The translations under genes and the position numbers were made by a program. From Gamsiella multidivaricata (taxonomy: Eukaryota; Mortierellomycota; Mortierellomycetes; Mortierellales; Mortierellaceae), in assembly GCF_025024155.1 (NCBI RefSeq), contig NW_026251748.1:248001-312000 (forward strand): 64,000 bases of DNA, written 5' to 3'. Every line of letters begins with the position of its first letter. Within the stretch, counting starts at the first letter, position 1. Below, in pieces: positions 22,124-35,777 of the stretch. The notes beneath the pieces are model-generated. The model was given only the letters and a program-made list of their open reading frames with translations, had not been told where the DNA came from and ran no database searches.

Positions 22124-24431
22124 TTACATGGCTTTATGGATCAGGATGCGGGGTGGTGGCGCTAGATATTTGGTATCAATAGCAGGTATCTTCTTGGGTA
22201 TCGTCGTCGCTGTAAATGCCGAATCACTCGTCCCTGCAGCTGATCCGGATCCTAATGCAGGTCCAGAAGTAGACATTGACGATGGCTGTGGTATTGGTGG
22301 CGGAAGCTTGCCTGACAATTTTGAAGGGTCTGTGGCATGTCCAGCCTGTGGTGTGGACTTGATGGTTGCTGTACTGCTGCTGCGTCGATGCTGTAGTCGA
22401 TTGCTAGAATGCATCCCAGTACTATTCACCGCAGCTGAGGCGACAGCTGCATGGTGCTGCTGTTGTTGTTGTTGTTGCTGTTGCTGGCGACAATGATGTG
22501 GTTGGTACTGTGCCATGAGAGCCATCTCCTTATCTTCAAGGACAGAGTCCCCCTGTAGGATCAAATCCTTGATTAAATCCGATCGGTGCTGCTTCTGGTG
22601 CCTCGGGTTCTGATATGTCTTTTTTGGCGAGATAGGCGATGGACTAGGCGGTGACGAGGGTATTGAAGATGTTACGTGCGGCAACGGTGGTAAAGATCCG
22701 TACTGAACCGATGGGGAAATGGGCGATGGGAGTGGTTCATACAGATCCCTGTCCTGGTAGTCCTGAGAAAATCGTGGTGGCAACGAGGATGTCGCGGACT
22801 GAAACCGCTCAAGTGAGGGCATTGCTGAAACCACATTTGATGGTGTTGTGGACGAGCAACCCTGACGATTCGAGGCTGGACCAGGGATGGGTGCCGAAGC
22901 GAGTGAGAAGGAGGGCGTGGCGCTTGCAGGATCTCTACTAGTCTTGTTGCCACTATTGTCCATGATGCGCAACATTGTGTCATACTGATCGAGCCCTGCT
23001 CCTGGGGCCTGCGAAGAACTAGATCCGCCCATTGACATTGTGGATGTTGTCGAGGATGCAGACGCAGGGGAGATAGGCGAGATGGGCGAAACTGGCGAGA
23101 TCGGCATAACAGGCAGGCCTCCCTGGGATGTGGCTGAAGATGTGGATGTGGGATGGGGCGGCTGAAGATGAAGCGTCTTCACTCGCAAATGGCCCAATTT
23201 TGACCCTATCTTCGAGGTGAATGTCGATAATGGCTTCTGAGAGTCGTCCGGTGCTGTCATTGCAGAGACCGGTGCAGATTCAGATGACGATTGCTGAGGC
23301 ACTGAATGATGTGTGGTATGCGAAAATATCCTACTTCCTGCACTGCTAGTAGTCTCGATAGATTGTCGTCCGTCCTGGTGCCGATTGCTACTTCCGTCTT
23401 TGGTACCCCCTTGATGATCCTCCATAATAACCGACGACTCAAACCCTTCGAACAGCTGTGCCTCCATATCTCCTGGAGCACCAGGGGCTCTCTTCGAATG
23501 ATACTGTCCTGCTCGATAGCTGCTGCCGTACGGTTGGTCAGCTTCGTCGTCACAATCGTTCCTCCTGTTACTACCTCCCATCATAAACCAACTATGTCCC
23601 GTCGTCGCTCGCGCCTTGTCATCCATACATCTGTCGTCCTTTCCGTTATGTCCCAGCAATGACAGTGAAGTCCTGTTCTTCCGTTTGCGGTACACCATCA
23701 GCGACATAAGCCCGAGCGCTAGTACGGCTACTGCTATCACTGCGCTTGAAATTAGTGCTGCCCGCGAACTCTTAGAACCCTGATCATCAACGCCTTCGTA
23801 ATCATTTGGAGAGCGATTCCCATCAGGATGGGTTGGTGGTGTCGGGTATATACCGGAGTTGATTGAGGGCGTGGGGAAGGGGACCTTAGGGATGGTGAGT
23901 TGCACACCATAAATGCTGTTCGCCTCTGGTCCACCACAGTCGTCAAAGGTGCTTTGTTTCTCGGAGCAGGGCGTTGAGCATGCAGAGGCGGGCGCGGCAC
24001 CGTAGTTATTACTAGGAGAGAAGAACAAAGGTTGGATCGATTAGCCGCTTGACAACAAAGAGGCTTGAAAAGATGTAAAAATGTTATGTTCGGATAAAGG
24101 ATGAAGCATTGTTCCAAAGAATTATTATGCGTGCCAGCTGGTAGCTGGTAAGAAACGCGCTAAGATGTATATCTGTGTTGGTTTGTGACAGAAGAAAATA
24201 GATAGCGGCAAGCGGGGTTCGGGTTAGTAAAGAAAGTGCTTACTAGGCGTCACCACAGGTGCAGATGGTCCGATTGCGGATGGCTGCATAGGACCAGGTG
24301 CCAATGCTGCAGTGAGAGAAGCATGCCTCTGCACGGGTGATGATCAGTGGAGGCTCGCCCGTGAGATCTGGATTGTAGGGGTGTTCGATAAAGCAGCCAA
24401 GGTAGGAAGGTTGGTCCCTACGGTGAAGCAT
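22124..24431 (-). CDS. WSC-domain single-pass membrane protein (cell-wall sensor type)
   Basis: Two exons on the minus strand, 24431-24244 and 24011-22124, are joined by a GT-AG intron that splits a Tyr codon. Together they restore a WSC domain: YLGCFIEH ... SHCSIGTWSYAAI ... CTCGDAYNNYGAAPASACS ... PC. WSC domains bind carbohydrate at the cell surface. Downstream are a Pro-rich segment, one transmembrane helix (ALISSAVIAVAVLALGLMSL) with a Lys/Arg stop-transfer, and about 500 cytoplasmic residues rich in Ser, Pro and Gln. This is the layout of fungal Wsc/Mid stress sensors. From the ATG at 24431 it would be 691 residues with no signal peptide. A good acceptor (CGTAG, 24427 region, with a pyrimidine tract) just inside that ATG suggests the true start lies in an upstream exon that I could not identify. 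Confidence 0.82.
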
Positions 24432-25669
24432 GGGAAGCGTAAAAAGTGCAAATATGCAAATAATTAAACTAAGGAGAATGAGGGAGGGAGGTGCGTGTGA
24501 GATTTGCTGATATGGTACAGGTATGCTATGGTATGTGCTGATAGTGTACTGTGAGGTATGGTGCAGATGATGGTGAGGGGGTGCGATTATCCGAATGTAG
24601 TCTGAGATGGACGTGAAGAGAGGACATTCGGATAGGGAATGTAAATCAAGGTGAGAGAACTAAACGTCTATTTGTGTACGTGTATGAGTGTACGAGTGCA
24701 TGTATGAGTTATCCGTGTGGGTGTGGGTGATCAGCAAGGGCATGAAAAAAGGGAGACCGATAAAAGAGAGAAGCCAAGCGAGGAAAAGGAATTGGTGGCA
24801 ACAAAGAGATAAAAGAGAAAGGGGGCAGAGGAGTGGAAAGAGAAAAGAAGAAGGAAGGAAGGAAGGAAGGGGAGAAAGGGAGAAAAGGAAGGAAGGAAGG
24901 GAAGTAAAGTGGTTTCGTACACAGACAGCCTAGCGAGGTGAGTGTGGTGTGCCTGTGTGAATCCTCAGATCTAACGATGATGATGAGCTGCGGGCACTAG
25001 CACAAAACCTATCCCGGGGATTGGCTTTTTGTTGTTGTTGTTCGGTGTTATTCCCACATGTGGTGCGTCATGCTGCCGTTGCTGCTGCTGCCTACCCCCT
25101 TGGTCCTCGTCCTCCTTTCCCCTCGCTTCCACTGTTTCCATTGCTTCCACCGTTTCCTCTGTTTCCATTCTTTTGTGTCGAGGCATACAAAGTACATGTT
25201 CCCGCTTGATCCTGCCTGTCTACCTGCGCCATAGCCACTCTCTTGTACCCCAACCGAAGGAGCTAGCGAGTCTCGAGAAGCAGTGGTTTCTCGGTAAATG
25301 AAATAAGAAGATTGGTGGAATTTCCTGTCCTTCCTCAAATACGCCCCCTCTTCTTTTTCCTTACTATCCACGTTTATATTTAAACACGAACGAGAGTGAG
25401 CAATTGACCCTGACCCAGATTATTGTTTCCGACAACAAAAAATCCTCCGCATGATATTTGTTCCATACCATACATTCTTTCAAATAAAGTCTTTGGTACA
25501 CTTGATGCAGTGGATTATCTATTCATGGCAAATGGTCACGGATACCAGTAAACCTCCAGGAAGGCTTCTACCGCTCAACAAAGCGACACATCTCTGCACT
25601 GGCCCGTGCCGAAATAGAACATTCGGTATATTTAACTCGCAATCTTTCATTTTGCATTGTCTAGTTTAG
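24432..25669. other. Intergenic between the WSC gene (5' side) and RAD4 (3' side)
   Basis: It probably contains the promoter and an unrecognised signal-peptide exon of the WSC gene on the minus strand. There is a purine-rich tract of GGAA/GGAAG repeats at about 24840-24905 (CT-rich on the minus strand, like a leader). I found no convincing hydrophobic N-terminal exon in any frame. Confidence 0.45.
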
Positions 25670-28600
25670 TCAGTCAATCATGAATCCGGCTCCAGAATCC
25701 GGCTGCTCAACATCCTGAGATGGATCATGACCCTGATTTTCAGGATCGACACGAACTGGCTTGCTCGTCGATATCGCGCCTCGCTGCAACGCGTTATCTG
25801 TCATGGATGATTCCTTCTTGCTGCATTTCGTCTCATCATTGTCATCGTCGTCTTTTGGTACCCACGTATCCATGTCGTCCTTCACCTCGAGACCGTCGCC
25901 ATATTCTTCCAGCAGCCTGGCGCGCATCAACACGCCCTTGATAAGTTTGTGCCACCGCCTCAGCACCTCTGTCCTCCTCTTCTTATGAGAGTCCTGTTCT
26001 CTCTGATGTGCCACTTCCTGAAACGCATCCATGACCAGCTCTGCGCTCTCGGTGGGGACAATAATACCCTGGATAACAGGCACGGATCGTCTAGATTGAA
26101 ATTCAAATCCCGTCTAGACGTACAGCACATGAAATTGATAGGATGAAGAGGAGACGGTAAGAATCAATGAATGGACGTAGTAAAGGTACACCTGCACGTC
26201 GTGGCAGTCCAGCACATATCACATACCACTGCTTCCACATAGTCGACTCCAAGTAGCCTTGCCACCTGAGCAATACCTCGACCTAGAATAGAATAGTATT
26301 GCACAAACATTCAGTTTTTAACGTTAGTCCAGAAAATAGAAAATAAAAAAGAGTAGATCTGTGAAAGCTCGGAGCTAACCTTTGAGGTGAGTTCCCCCGA
26401 TAGGCACCATGTTTGGTGTAAAAACATCCTGTCGCCCATACTGGTTCCGCGGCACCTTCCCATCAATAACCCATGGCGGTTGATAAGCCTTTGTCTGCCA
26501 CTCACCAAACAATGGTACCTTATCGTCACGCTCGCCTCCTCCCCCGTTTTCTGGTGCGTTATCAGCCGGGCTTTCGTTGGTATCCTGGTCGTCGTCATCA
26601 CCCTCCGTGGTTGAACTCCGTTGTCCTGCACGACCCTTGCCCTTCTTGCTCTCGCCAGAAAGAGACATTTGCTGCCTCAGGCGCATCTGATAGATAGTTG
26701 AAGCGTGAGACTTGACCCATTTCACCGGCACGACATCATCGCTCTTGATCACTCGCCCACGCTTGAGCCAGGTCTCTTTGGATCCGATCTGTTTAACACA
26801 ACTGCGCGGGTACACCGCCTCGCCTCGGATATGGCCCAAAACTGGATGCTTTGGATGCAAAACTTCGTATTTTTTTAAATGTCTTTCCAAAGCGTATCTA
26901 TTGAAGTTAAAGAGGGTGTCAGATTAAGCACACCGATGCTGTACAGTCCATGTCCACTAGCATCATCAATTCCCAGAACCTTACAGTAAATGGTTATTGA
27001 AATCGCTTAACTTGGTGGGCATTCTCTCCGAGACCTCGGCCTGCATCAGGTCTGCTTCTTCTAAATCCTCCTCCGCTGTGGGATTTGGATTCATCAATCC
27101 AGACATGGTTCGAACCCACCAGTCATACCCGTCCTTTCCGGCAGGCTGCACTCGTAGCTTCTTCGTAGTACTACCCCACATACTAGTGTATCTTCTCGTT
27201 ACATCCGTCACATAGTTGTCTAGAAGGAGAATGCAATGTTCGCGAGTTGGTATCATGTGCTGACGAAATATTAGCTTCGCCGACAAGAATAACATCTAGT
27301 CTTGCATCTAACCTTCGTCATACGCGACAACATATGCCAAAACATTGTTTGGACAGGTGTTGGATGGATGCATCTTCAGTGGACTATTGACGAAACCTCG
27401 CACCGGGTCAATGGTGATCCACCTTTTACTTGATCTAGAATATACTTCTGTCCAAAACACGGGGGGATCTACAGAGTATAAAGAAAACCACATTTAGTAA
27501 AAATGGACATGTACCATGATCAGCTTTCTCTGACTCCATACATAACAACGACATTCGTATACTTACCAGCCTGTTTGTGGTTGTATGGAAGGTTTGCTGT
27601 CTTCTTTTGCAGTCGATGAGGAGTTGGTAGCACCACCCGTGAGCCACGCGTCGTGTCGCTGTCATCTAGCTCCTCTTCCTTCTTTTTCTTCCTCCCTTTC
27701 TTTGGTTCTGCCCGGCGTACAGAGGACTCGCCTTCCTTCTTGAATGAAGAGACGGTCACGTCCTTCGGAAGACTGCACTTAAAAGAGCATGCCTGGAGCG
27801 ACTCCACCAGTCTTGCTTTCAGTCCAAGTGCACGACAGATACCCGTAAAAAGCTGCGAGCAAACATCAGTCGATCCGCTCCGGTTCAACAGCCTCCTCTG
27901 CAAATTCTTTCTCAACCTCAAACATTCTTCTTTGGTGTCAACAATCGTCGCCTATGTGTCAAACAAACAAGTTAACGTCAATATAGACTTTCGAAGCAGT
28001 ACTCATGGCTCGAAAATGTACCTTTACTTGCCTCAACACCGACGACGTCTGGATCGAGATATTCACGATGCTGGATTCCTGGTCCAGTGACCACAAACAA
28101 ATCCCTCCACCACAGTGCCAAAACCTGCAGCGCATTAACCTCTCGCGTCGGATTATCATGCAGAGTTCCTGTAGAATCGGCGATATGAGCAGGAACCAAC
28201 GAAAGGGCCACTGACAGCAGCTTTGGATGACTGATCCACCGATTACGGCGGAGTCCGTTGGCAATCAGGCACAGGAGATGTGTTTGGTGAATCAATATTC
28301 TGATCATCCGCTCCTCCTTACTAATGCCCTTGCTCTTTGGTATCCTATTGTAGCAAATGAGAATCAGACGATATATCCAGTCAAAAACTACGATGCTTCC
28401 GTGTCTTTTCCTCAACTACAACACGTCGTAGGTACTCGATCTTACTTTTTGATCTCCTTTAAAGGTTTGTCGAAAACAATTTCCACTGCATTGTACTCCC
28501 ATGATCCTGAGAGCTCCTCGTCCTCCTCAAACCCTTCGCCTTCATGTTCCTTGATCAGGGCTATCGGTTTTAAAGAAGTAGCCGAATTAACTGACCCATC

Positions 28601-29237
28601 TAATGCATGCTCGATTTACAATCTCGGTCAACCCATGAAATATACAGCATTGCTACATACCCGAAACAGAGACCTCTTCCCATTCGTCTTGATCCTCCTC
28701 CTCCTCACTACCGCAAAATTCTGAGCCGCCGTCGCTTCCTGATCCGCCGTCGCTTCCTGATCCGAGAGTACTGGGCTCGGGTTCGTCGTCGTCGTAAAAC
28801 TCCTCCTTCAAATCGGCGTCGGAATCACTCTCTTGAGCTTTTCTCTGCTTCTGCTTTTTTGACGTCGTTGAGGGCGACGGTACTTCTGCAGATCGCTTTT
28901 TGTCATTGACATTAGTTGCTACGGTGGCTTTTCTGCTATTACTGCTTTTATCGCGGCTCTTGGATGCAGAGGTTTTTTTGTTGCCAGGTGTGTCAAAATC
29001 GCTATCGTCGGACATCATAGTATCCTCCTCGATCGGCTCTTCTTGTTTCAATTTTAAATTGGTGGCGCTTCGTGACGAACGTCCCGTGTCCCTGATAGTC
29101 GTCGTCGAGGGTCGACTTGAACTCTTTCCTGCTGATGCTGAGGATAACGCTGAATACGAAGCCTGACTGGCTTCCTGTCCATTGTCACCCTTCCTTCGTT
29201 TGGAGGGCCCAGCATTCTTCTTGGTCCGGGGTGCCAT
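25670..29237 (-). CDS. RAD4: Rad4/XPC nucleotide-excision-repair damage sensor
   Basis: Recognises helix-distorting DNA lesions and starts global-genome nucleotide excision repair, with Rad23 as the usual partner. Nine minus-strand exons join in phase to 942 residues: 29237-28661, 28590-28446, 28344-28032, 27951-27567, 27468-27313, 27219-26985, 26897-26380, 26282-26227 and 26113-25670. The N-terminus is basic, Ser-rich and acidic (disordered, nuclear). Next comes the transglutaminase-like domain (from about 240; RMIRILIHQTHLLCLIANGL and PPVFWTEVYSRSSKRWITID), then the beta-hairpin domains: BHD1 (LERHLKKYEVLHPKHPVLGH), BHD2 (KVPLFGEWQTKAYQPPWVIDG) and BHD3 (NMVPIGGTHLKGRGIAQVAR). Intron 3 has a GC-AG boundary. 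The start MAPRTKKNAG is chosen over an in-frame upstream ATG at 29381 because it begins the basic N-terminus. The C-terminus is acidic and low in complexity. Confidence 0.93.
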
Positions 29238-30219
29238 GAGTGATGTAATTGAGAAAAGATGGATTTGACCGGGGCAGCATTTCGTAATTTTTGAAGAGGT
29301 GACAGTCCTGCACGTGAGGAGCGCTCTGTGTGATACGCCCACACGCCACTGCTGTTGCCGGGGGAAGTGGGCGCATCGCACACCGCACTCCTTTCAGGAG
29401 TCCTAGACAGGTTCAGATCCCTGCTCTCCTGCATTTGCACGCTTTGATATCGGCGCCCGTCCGCATTGCCCAAAATAAACGGAGCGGAAACCTTGTGGAA
29501 CCATGTCGTTAATATTGTAAAAATTGAATTTCCTGCAACGTCGCTAGAGGGATTCCACTGGATGCAATCTCAATTGAAATGTGTAAGCTCGTTCTTCAGT
29601 TGCTCTCAGACTTCCAATCATAAATGATTTTATGTAGCCATTATTTACGGAGATCAGACCTCATGTTCAGTGCGGTAGATCATCAAAAAAAAATGTGGAG
29701 GAGAGATCTTCAAGGGTAAAAATAAAGTTTAGTGACAGGGCACGGTTTCTATTATAACGTGTTTATGCGCCAGGGGTCATTGGACTGCCTTGGTTACTTT
29801 GGGCATTCAAGGCGACTGGTGTATGGTGCTTGATCCAGTGCTGGCCCCCTTACTTTCAACTAACCTGCACGCAGACAATTAAAATAAACGAGGATCCGGT
29901 AGAGGCAGTTTTATTCAAGAAAATCTAAACATACCACGCGAGATGACTTTTGTTGGATCGAGGCCCTGTGGGTGAGTACTTTTTCGATGCATGAAGCCAT
30001 ACATAAATATGGTCATGTTATCCCTACATGCCGGCTAATGCAGCAAACAAAAAAAGAAAATAGAAAGGGAGGCGTGAAAGAGCAGCTCCGTGCTCTGTCG
30101 ACGCCATTGGAATAACACTCCGAACATGAGTACAAAGCGTACAAAGCACATTAACACCCTATGCTCAAAGGGTGTGCGTGCAAAGGAATGCCTTCTGCTC
30201 ACTTGCTTCCTGCTGTAGC

Positions 30220-30295
<76 letters not shown>

Positions 30296-31126
30296 GCTGT
30301 TATCGTTGCTGGTTACTGCTGCATTGTTGGTTTGTTGGTTTGTTGGTTTGCTGGTTTGTTGCATCTGTAAATATATGTCCCTGGTAGGTAGCTGTACTCT
30401 TCAAAGTGGCAGACTAGACAAAAAACAAAAGTATGAGAAAGCGTGTGCAACACTTTTTTATTTTTTTTGCGTAAAGTGCCAGTTGAGGACGCCGTCGGAG
30501 TAGACGGAACTACAGATGCAGTTGTAGAGAAGTATGAAAAGAAATCAGCCCTGTTTCCTTGCTTGTGCGTTGGGCTGCACTGCTTGCGCCTCCAATAATT
30601 TCTCTCCCTCTTCTCCCGGATCCTCTCTTCTTGTCTTCCTTCCTCTTCCCTCCTTTGGCGACCCAAACATCTACCCACAGACTTCGGCCCCTCTTGTCCC
30701 TTCCCCTCCACCCTCCATCCCCCCCCCTCCACCCTCCATCCCCCCCCCTCCTTTCCCTCCCCTGCCCTCCGCTCTCTCGGTCCCCCTCTATCTCTCTACC
30801 TTTCTTACTCGCGACTCCCCCTGTAGCTTCTTTAGTTCCTCTCTCACGACAACCTCCTCGCCTTCGTCCTATCGTCTCTATACGAAGATAGTTGGCGATT
30901 CGCTCTTCAAGGCGCACCCTACAAGGACTCCCGCCCTTTCTGCTTTAAGGTTATTTCATCATCACCCGTTCTCCTCCCCCACAAAACCTCCTAGGCACTC
31001 ATTCCTCTTACATCCTTCATTGGCCCATTCATCCCCTTCGCTTCGCCTCGACCATCTCCCTTCCTGCTTCAACATCCCTATCTCCCCTCCTCGCTCTAAT
31101 CCACTTCCTACACGAATATATCCGCA
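29238..31126. other. Intergenic: RAD4 promoter side and leader of receptor gene 1
   Basis: No gene is supported. It contains a GTT microsatellite (30221-30296), followed by a short GTTTGTTG-type repeat to about 30360. CT-rich sequence at 30600-30790 includes a near-duplicate of CCTCCACCCTCCATCCCCCC. The latter is probably the promoter or leader of the receptor gene starting at 31127. Confidence 0.5.
30221..30296. repeat. (GTT)n trinucleotide microsatellite
   Basis: About 25 uninterrupted GTT units. On the minus strand they read as AAC and give a spurious poly-Asn frame; on the plus strand they give poly-Val, poly-Cys or poly-Leu frames. Confidence 0.97.
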
Positions 31127-34054
31127 ATGAGGATACCACGGATAATGAAAGCTAGCCTGGTGGCGTTCACACTGCTCTCCCCTGCCACTGTCTCTGCTCA
31201 GGCCACCTCAACCACAAATACAATCAGCACATCAATTGCTGCCACATCCACGACCGACTTTATCCTCCCCACTGTTACCAGCTCTGCCCCTACAGTACCT
31301 ACCCCTGCTCCAGCACCAACCCCCAGCGCAGGCAACTCTACATTAAAGACGTGCCCAGGCCCTCTGATCAACAACACGTTCGGCCTCAACATCCCGACAT
31401 GCATGGGTCCTTGCTGTATCAAATGCCCAGCCGTGAACAGCTTTTACGAACCAAACAAGGTCGAACGCGTCATGAATGCGGCCTATGTAACCCGCCAGGT
31501 CTCGATGGCGCTTTCAATCTTTATAGCGTTTTCGTACATGCTCCTACCAGGCAAGAGGTCGCAGCCACACATTTCAGTCTTGTTTTTGTCCGTGTCCTTG
31601 TCGCTCTGGTACATCTCTTTTGACATCATGCCGGGTGTGTCGAACGCCTGTATCAACGAGTTTGAACAGTCCACTGGTCACAACTCAAAACTATGTGGTG
31701 TCCAGGGCGTCTTGATCATCTACTTTACTCAGACCAGCTCCCTCTGGTGTTCCTTGCTTATCTATAAGTTGCATCTGGTAAGCATTCACTTCAATGGTCG
31801 TAGTTCTACTTAATCCCTCCCAGCTGTTTCACTCCCTCTTCCCCTTCTTCTACTGACGTTCTATCTCGAGCACTGTCTTTTTCGTGTTTTGCGTGCATCG
31901 TTCTGTGTTTTGTAAGCAGAATTGATTTACACAAAAGAATGGCCGCAATAGCCGCAAACAAAAATGGACACTAACGGAATAAGTCTTATCATATGAAATA
32001 AACGGATCTAGCTGGCGGTTTGGCGCAGCGACTTTGTCGATCGACATTACGGCTGGCTGACAAGCTTTTGTTGGATTTTCCCGCTCGCTTTTGCTATTCC
32101 TGTCGCAGTCATGAACTTGTCTCAATACCCCGGCATTGGATTCAGCTGTCTGGTCAGCACCGCCAATCTGAACACATACCTGTTCTATCCCCTGGCCGTC
32201 TACATCTACCCTGCGATGCTTTGTCACACCGTGACAGTTGCTAAAATGATCCATGTAAGCCTTTTTTTCTCCATGAAGGCATGCCGTTACCGTATATAGG
32301 CTGCCATTGTAACACGTCCTTCATGATACGATCATATAGCTCGCAATCCTCTCGTCCAACATTGACACTGGCTTATCCCAACTCTCATCCAGCGCAAGGA
32401 TGAAGATCACCACAACTATGCAAGCTAAGCGACTGCTTCGCGGTCAATGGCGTCCTGCCTTAATGGTCGGAACTGCCATGACTTCAATGCTAATCTTTTG
32501 GGTATGTTGCTTCGCCGTTTGTTATTCATCCTATGCCTTTTTCTTTTTCTTTTTTTTTTTTTTTTTTTGCTTTTCAGGAACGACCTTGCTTATCTTCTTT
32601 TTATTGCTCACACATAGCTATTCTACTTTGTGGATGCCCATCGTTTGGCAGATCTGGGCCCAACAACACCGTGGATCCAGCAATGGGTCATCTGCGTCAT
32701 GACCAACGGTGCCAAGGGGTTAACATCGGATGAGACGCAAACACTATGCTCTAAGGAGATCTCCAGCAATTTGCCGTCGATCCCATGGCTCACAGCTGCA
32801 GAACTTGTTCTAGCCCTCGTTGGTACTGTAGTGGCGTTGGTCTTTATCTCTAAGGCTGAGTTCTGGTCCGACTGGGCGTTCTTGTTGAGCAACATTTTCC
32901 GCCGTGGTAAACTGGGACACGGCAGTCGAGGACACGGATCGCCTGATGGCAACCTACCTAATAATGCGGAGCATACCGCTCGATACAACTACAACGGTTC
33001 TCCTCTGAAGAAAGGCACCCGCGTTGGATACAACGATGTGCTACCGGGAGAATTTAAGAATGAACATAATCCCATCGTCAGACGGGAACACCAGGAGGGA
33101 ACACAATGGTACGATATGGACGACCTTCTGGACAAGGAATATGACCTGCAGGGCGCCGAACTACAGAGGAATATGAGTTATGGATCCAGGACTGCAATGA
33201 CATCTGCATGTGGCCATCAATCTTCGACTCAGCTCCCTCAGTACCCTTCCAGCAGTATCCAGGATCCCCACTCAGGCGACATTCTGTATGCACCGCCTGT
33301 GCAGGAGAGCGTTAATAATAACGCATGGTCTTCGGCGGCTCATTCTGCGGTAAGCCCTGCCGAGACCTATTTGGTCGCCAACGACAACAGTGATCAATAT
33401 GTGGATCGACCGGTAATCCCTCTGCCCGTGCCCCGGGCGAAGTCGAAGGCTAGCCACGAGCAATCAAGGGAACAGCAGCAGTCGCATCCACCAATTTTCT
33501 TGTCCAGTTCATCACATTCGTCGACTTTTCCCCAAAAATCTCTTTCACCGATGCCCCAGAAGGCCCCTGGCAAAACTTCGTCCACTTCATTACCAAGGCC
33601 CACTCAACCGGACTCGGTCCCGATCGTGAGCGGCGTCTGGGGATCACCAGCGACCACCTATGCGCAATCCTCAGCAACGGCTCCGTCTCCATCTTCATCA
33701 ACACTAAAGGCAACGCTCTACGATCTGAACGATAGTAGCGACAAAATTATGGTGGCGTCTCGGGAAAGTGTAGGAAGGGCACCGATCAAAACACGACAGC
33801 CACAGAAGCAGAGTTCATCAACCCTGGCCGGTCCAGTGGTGGATCGCAACAATAGTGGCAGCAGCAGAATTAGTAGCAGATCCAAGAAATCGAATCCACC
33901 GAGCGCACTGGATCTTCACGCCAAGAATTCACCACCAACGATACCGCTGAAGAGTCCTGCAAGACAGCAGTTTCAGTACCAGCAGTATGGACATCAGAAT
34001 CAGGGTGTGTCATCGCCAACTTCGCCTACATCTCCTTCTCGTCAGTACATGTAG
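31127..34054 (+). CDS. Seven-transmembrane receptor, Frizzled/Smoothened-like, copy 1
   Basis: Exons 31127-31777, 32012-32254, 32340-32501 and 32618-34054 are all phase 0 and give 830 residues. A signal peptide (about 1-24) and a Thr/Pro-rich extracellular stretch lead to a compact cysteine cluster (C76, C92, C96, C97, C100; CMGPCCIKCP). Seven hydrophobic helices follow (roughly 124-142, 148-168, 190-213, 231-251, 268-292, 334-358, 412-430), then a disordered cytoplasmic tail of about 390 Ser/Pro/Gln-rich residues. Right after TM7 comes KAEFW (431-435), matching the KxxxW part of the Frizzled KTxxxW motif. This, the cysteine motif and the helix order suggest the Frizzled/Smoothened-like class known from amoebae and some early fungi. 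No animal-type Frizzled CRD is present. Ligand and coupling are unknown. A tandem paralogue starts at 35778. Confidence 0.8.
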
Positions 34055-35777
34055 TTAGGCAATTCTTATAAACGTGTGCAGTCCGAGTTGGATGATTATC
34101 TTCCAGGAAATGGAAAGAGAACAAATTGGCTCTGTGAACCGGATGAGAAGGTTAGAAAGCGACTTGTAAGTTGCTTCTTTTGTAATAGCGAGTCTTTGCA
34201 GAACCATCCGACTTTTCTCTTCGCCTTGCTGTGTCGTAGATCCCATGTGAAAGAAAATGCATCCGAGAAGAACTCAATTAGTGGTTCTGCCAGCAAAGAG
34301 AGCCTCCGTCTTTGGATGCAGACACTGCGCGATTTGACTGAAGCAGCCATCTCCGGTTTATTACAATTGCTCTTATTTACACCAAGATTACCGTTGCATG
34401 CCTGAACGCAATGCTCAGCGGACCAGAAAGATAAAGGTCATGCTTATAGGAGAAGCAAGGCGGTCCTCCGGATAAAAGTCGCTGCCCCAATGCACCAATC
34501 GCGCCCTTCTTTCTTTCTGTTCATTAGAAAGACAGAGAATGGGCGGATATGAGAACCAAAGAGGACAGAGGATCCACCTAAAACATTGACCGTTCTCATT
34601 TTCTTCCAAACGGCGGTAAAAGATTGTTGGCAGATCAGTGTGCCTTCAAGGCACCATGACCATGTTCTACAAACCCAAATCAACACATATCAAATTAAGA
34701 GAAATGGGCGGCAGGCTAAGTGAAGGCCGATAGACAGTACCTGTCAATGTTGTTTGCGTACATGCTTTAATGAAAAGAACAAATGACTATGACTACCTCA
34801 TACGATGCAGCAGAAGAAAAATTGCTAGCAGTCATCCCTTCATGTGCCAGTGAGGAACGGAAAGTTCATTTGCGTATGTGGCACAGAGGCCTCCATGAAG
34901 ATTACGCGCACATACACATGCAAATAAAACATTAACCATATAATAATGTCGTGTAATAGAAGGCTGCATAAGTGCACACGCGCCATTATTTTTATGAAAA
35001 GATGGCGTACAGCACAGTTGATGCACTAGGCTGTAGTGGAATCTCAGCCCTTCCTCTGCTCTGCATCCCGTCGTCCAGGCGTAATTTGACAAATGGATAG
35101 ATGGTTTGCTACCAGAGAGGTATCGCAATGCACTAGACACATAGGTTGTTTATGTTTTTTTTTTTTTTTTTTTTTTTTTTTGATGTGGGATGTGCATGTC
35201 GGTCTTTGAGTTTCGCGGTCCGATCGCCGAGAGGATGCCTCGTCCGCTGCGAACTATAATCGAAACCGTAATCGAAACCGTTGCTTCGACAGTGCCCCTT
35301 GCCACCACCTTTACAACCTCAGCAGTTGAGTGGTCCTGTGCTCCGACAGGACACACATACACAAATATAGAGTATAACCTTGACTGGAGGTTGAAGCAGT
35401 TTGCTCCGCATGCGCTCAGTGTAACTTCACTCATTCGCGTGTGTTATCTGTATTTTATCGTTGCTTCGCTGTAATGAAAGGTCAGTCTTCTCTGGTCTTT
35501 TTCATCTTATTCTCCCTTTCCTCTCTTCTTCTCTCTTTTTTTTCTTCTTTGGTTCTTTGTCGGTCCCAGTTTGGCCCTAGCCCTAGCACACTTTTGTGTC
35601 TTCTGCACAGAATATCCTCCCTGCTCCTTCTCCACATATCCCGCAACCTTCATTTCTCCACACTCGACGTGTCCTGCCTCCTCGTACCCATATACCGCTT
35701 GTGAAATACTCTCCACTACATATTCGCGTCGTTCTTCGCCCCCAACCCTCACTGTCGCCGATACAACTACACCAGTT
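34055..35777. other. Intergenic between the two receptor genes
   Basis: No gene is supported. There is a 26-bp T run at about 35155-35181. A 109-codon frame directly after the first receptor's stop (34076-34405) shows no domain and is probably 3' UTR. CT-rich sequence from about 35480 to 35760 is the likely promoter or leader of receptor copy 2. Its frame is open for 69 codons before the chosen ATG. Confidence 0.5.

Noticed and set aside
24971..25186. Candidate first exon of the WSC gene
   Set aside because: The frame is charged and low in complexity, with no signal peptide, and no phase-compatible donor was found.
30035..30503. Poly-Asn, poly-Val, poly-Cys and poly-Leu frames
   Set aside because: Translations of the GTT microsatellite.
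34076..34405. Possible extra exon after receptor copy 1, containing an intron-like GTAAGT...AATAG
   Set aside because: It follows an in-frame TAG, has no similarity to the copy 2 tail, and has no clear acceptor linking it to the receptor.
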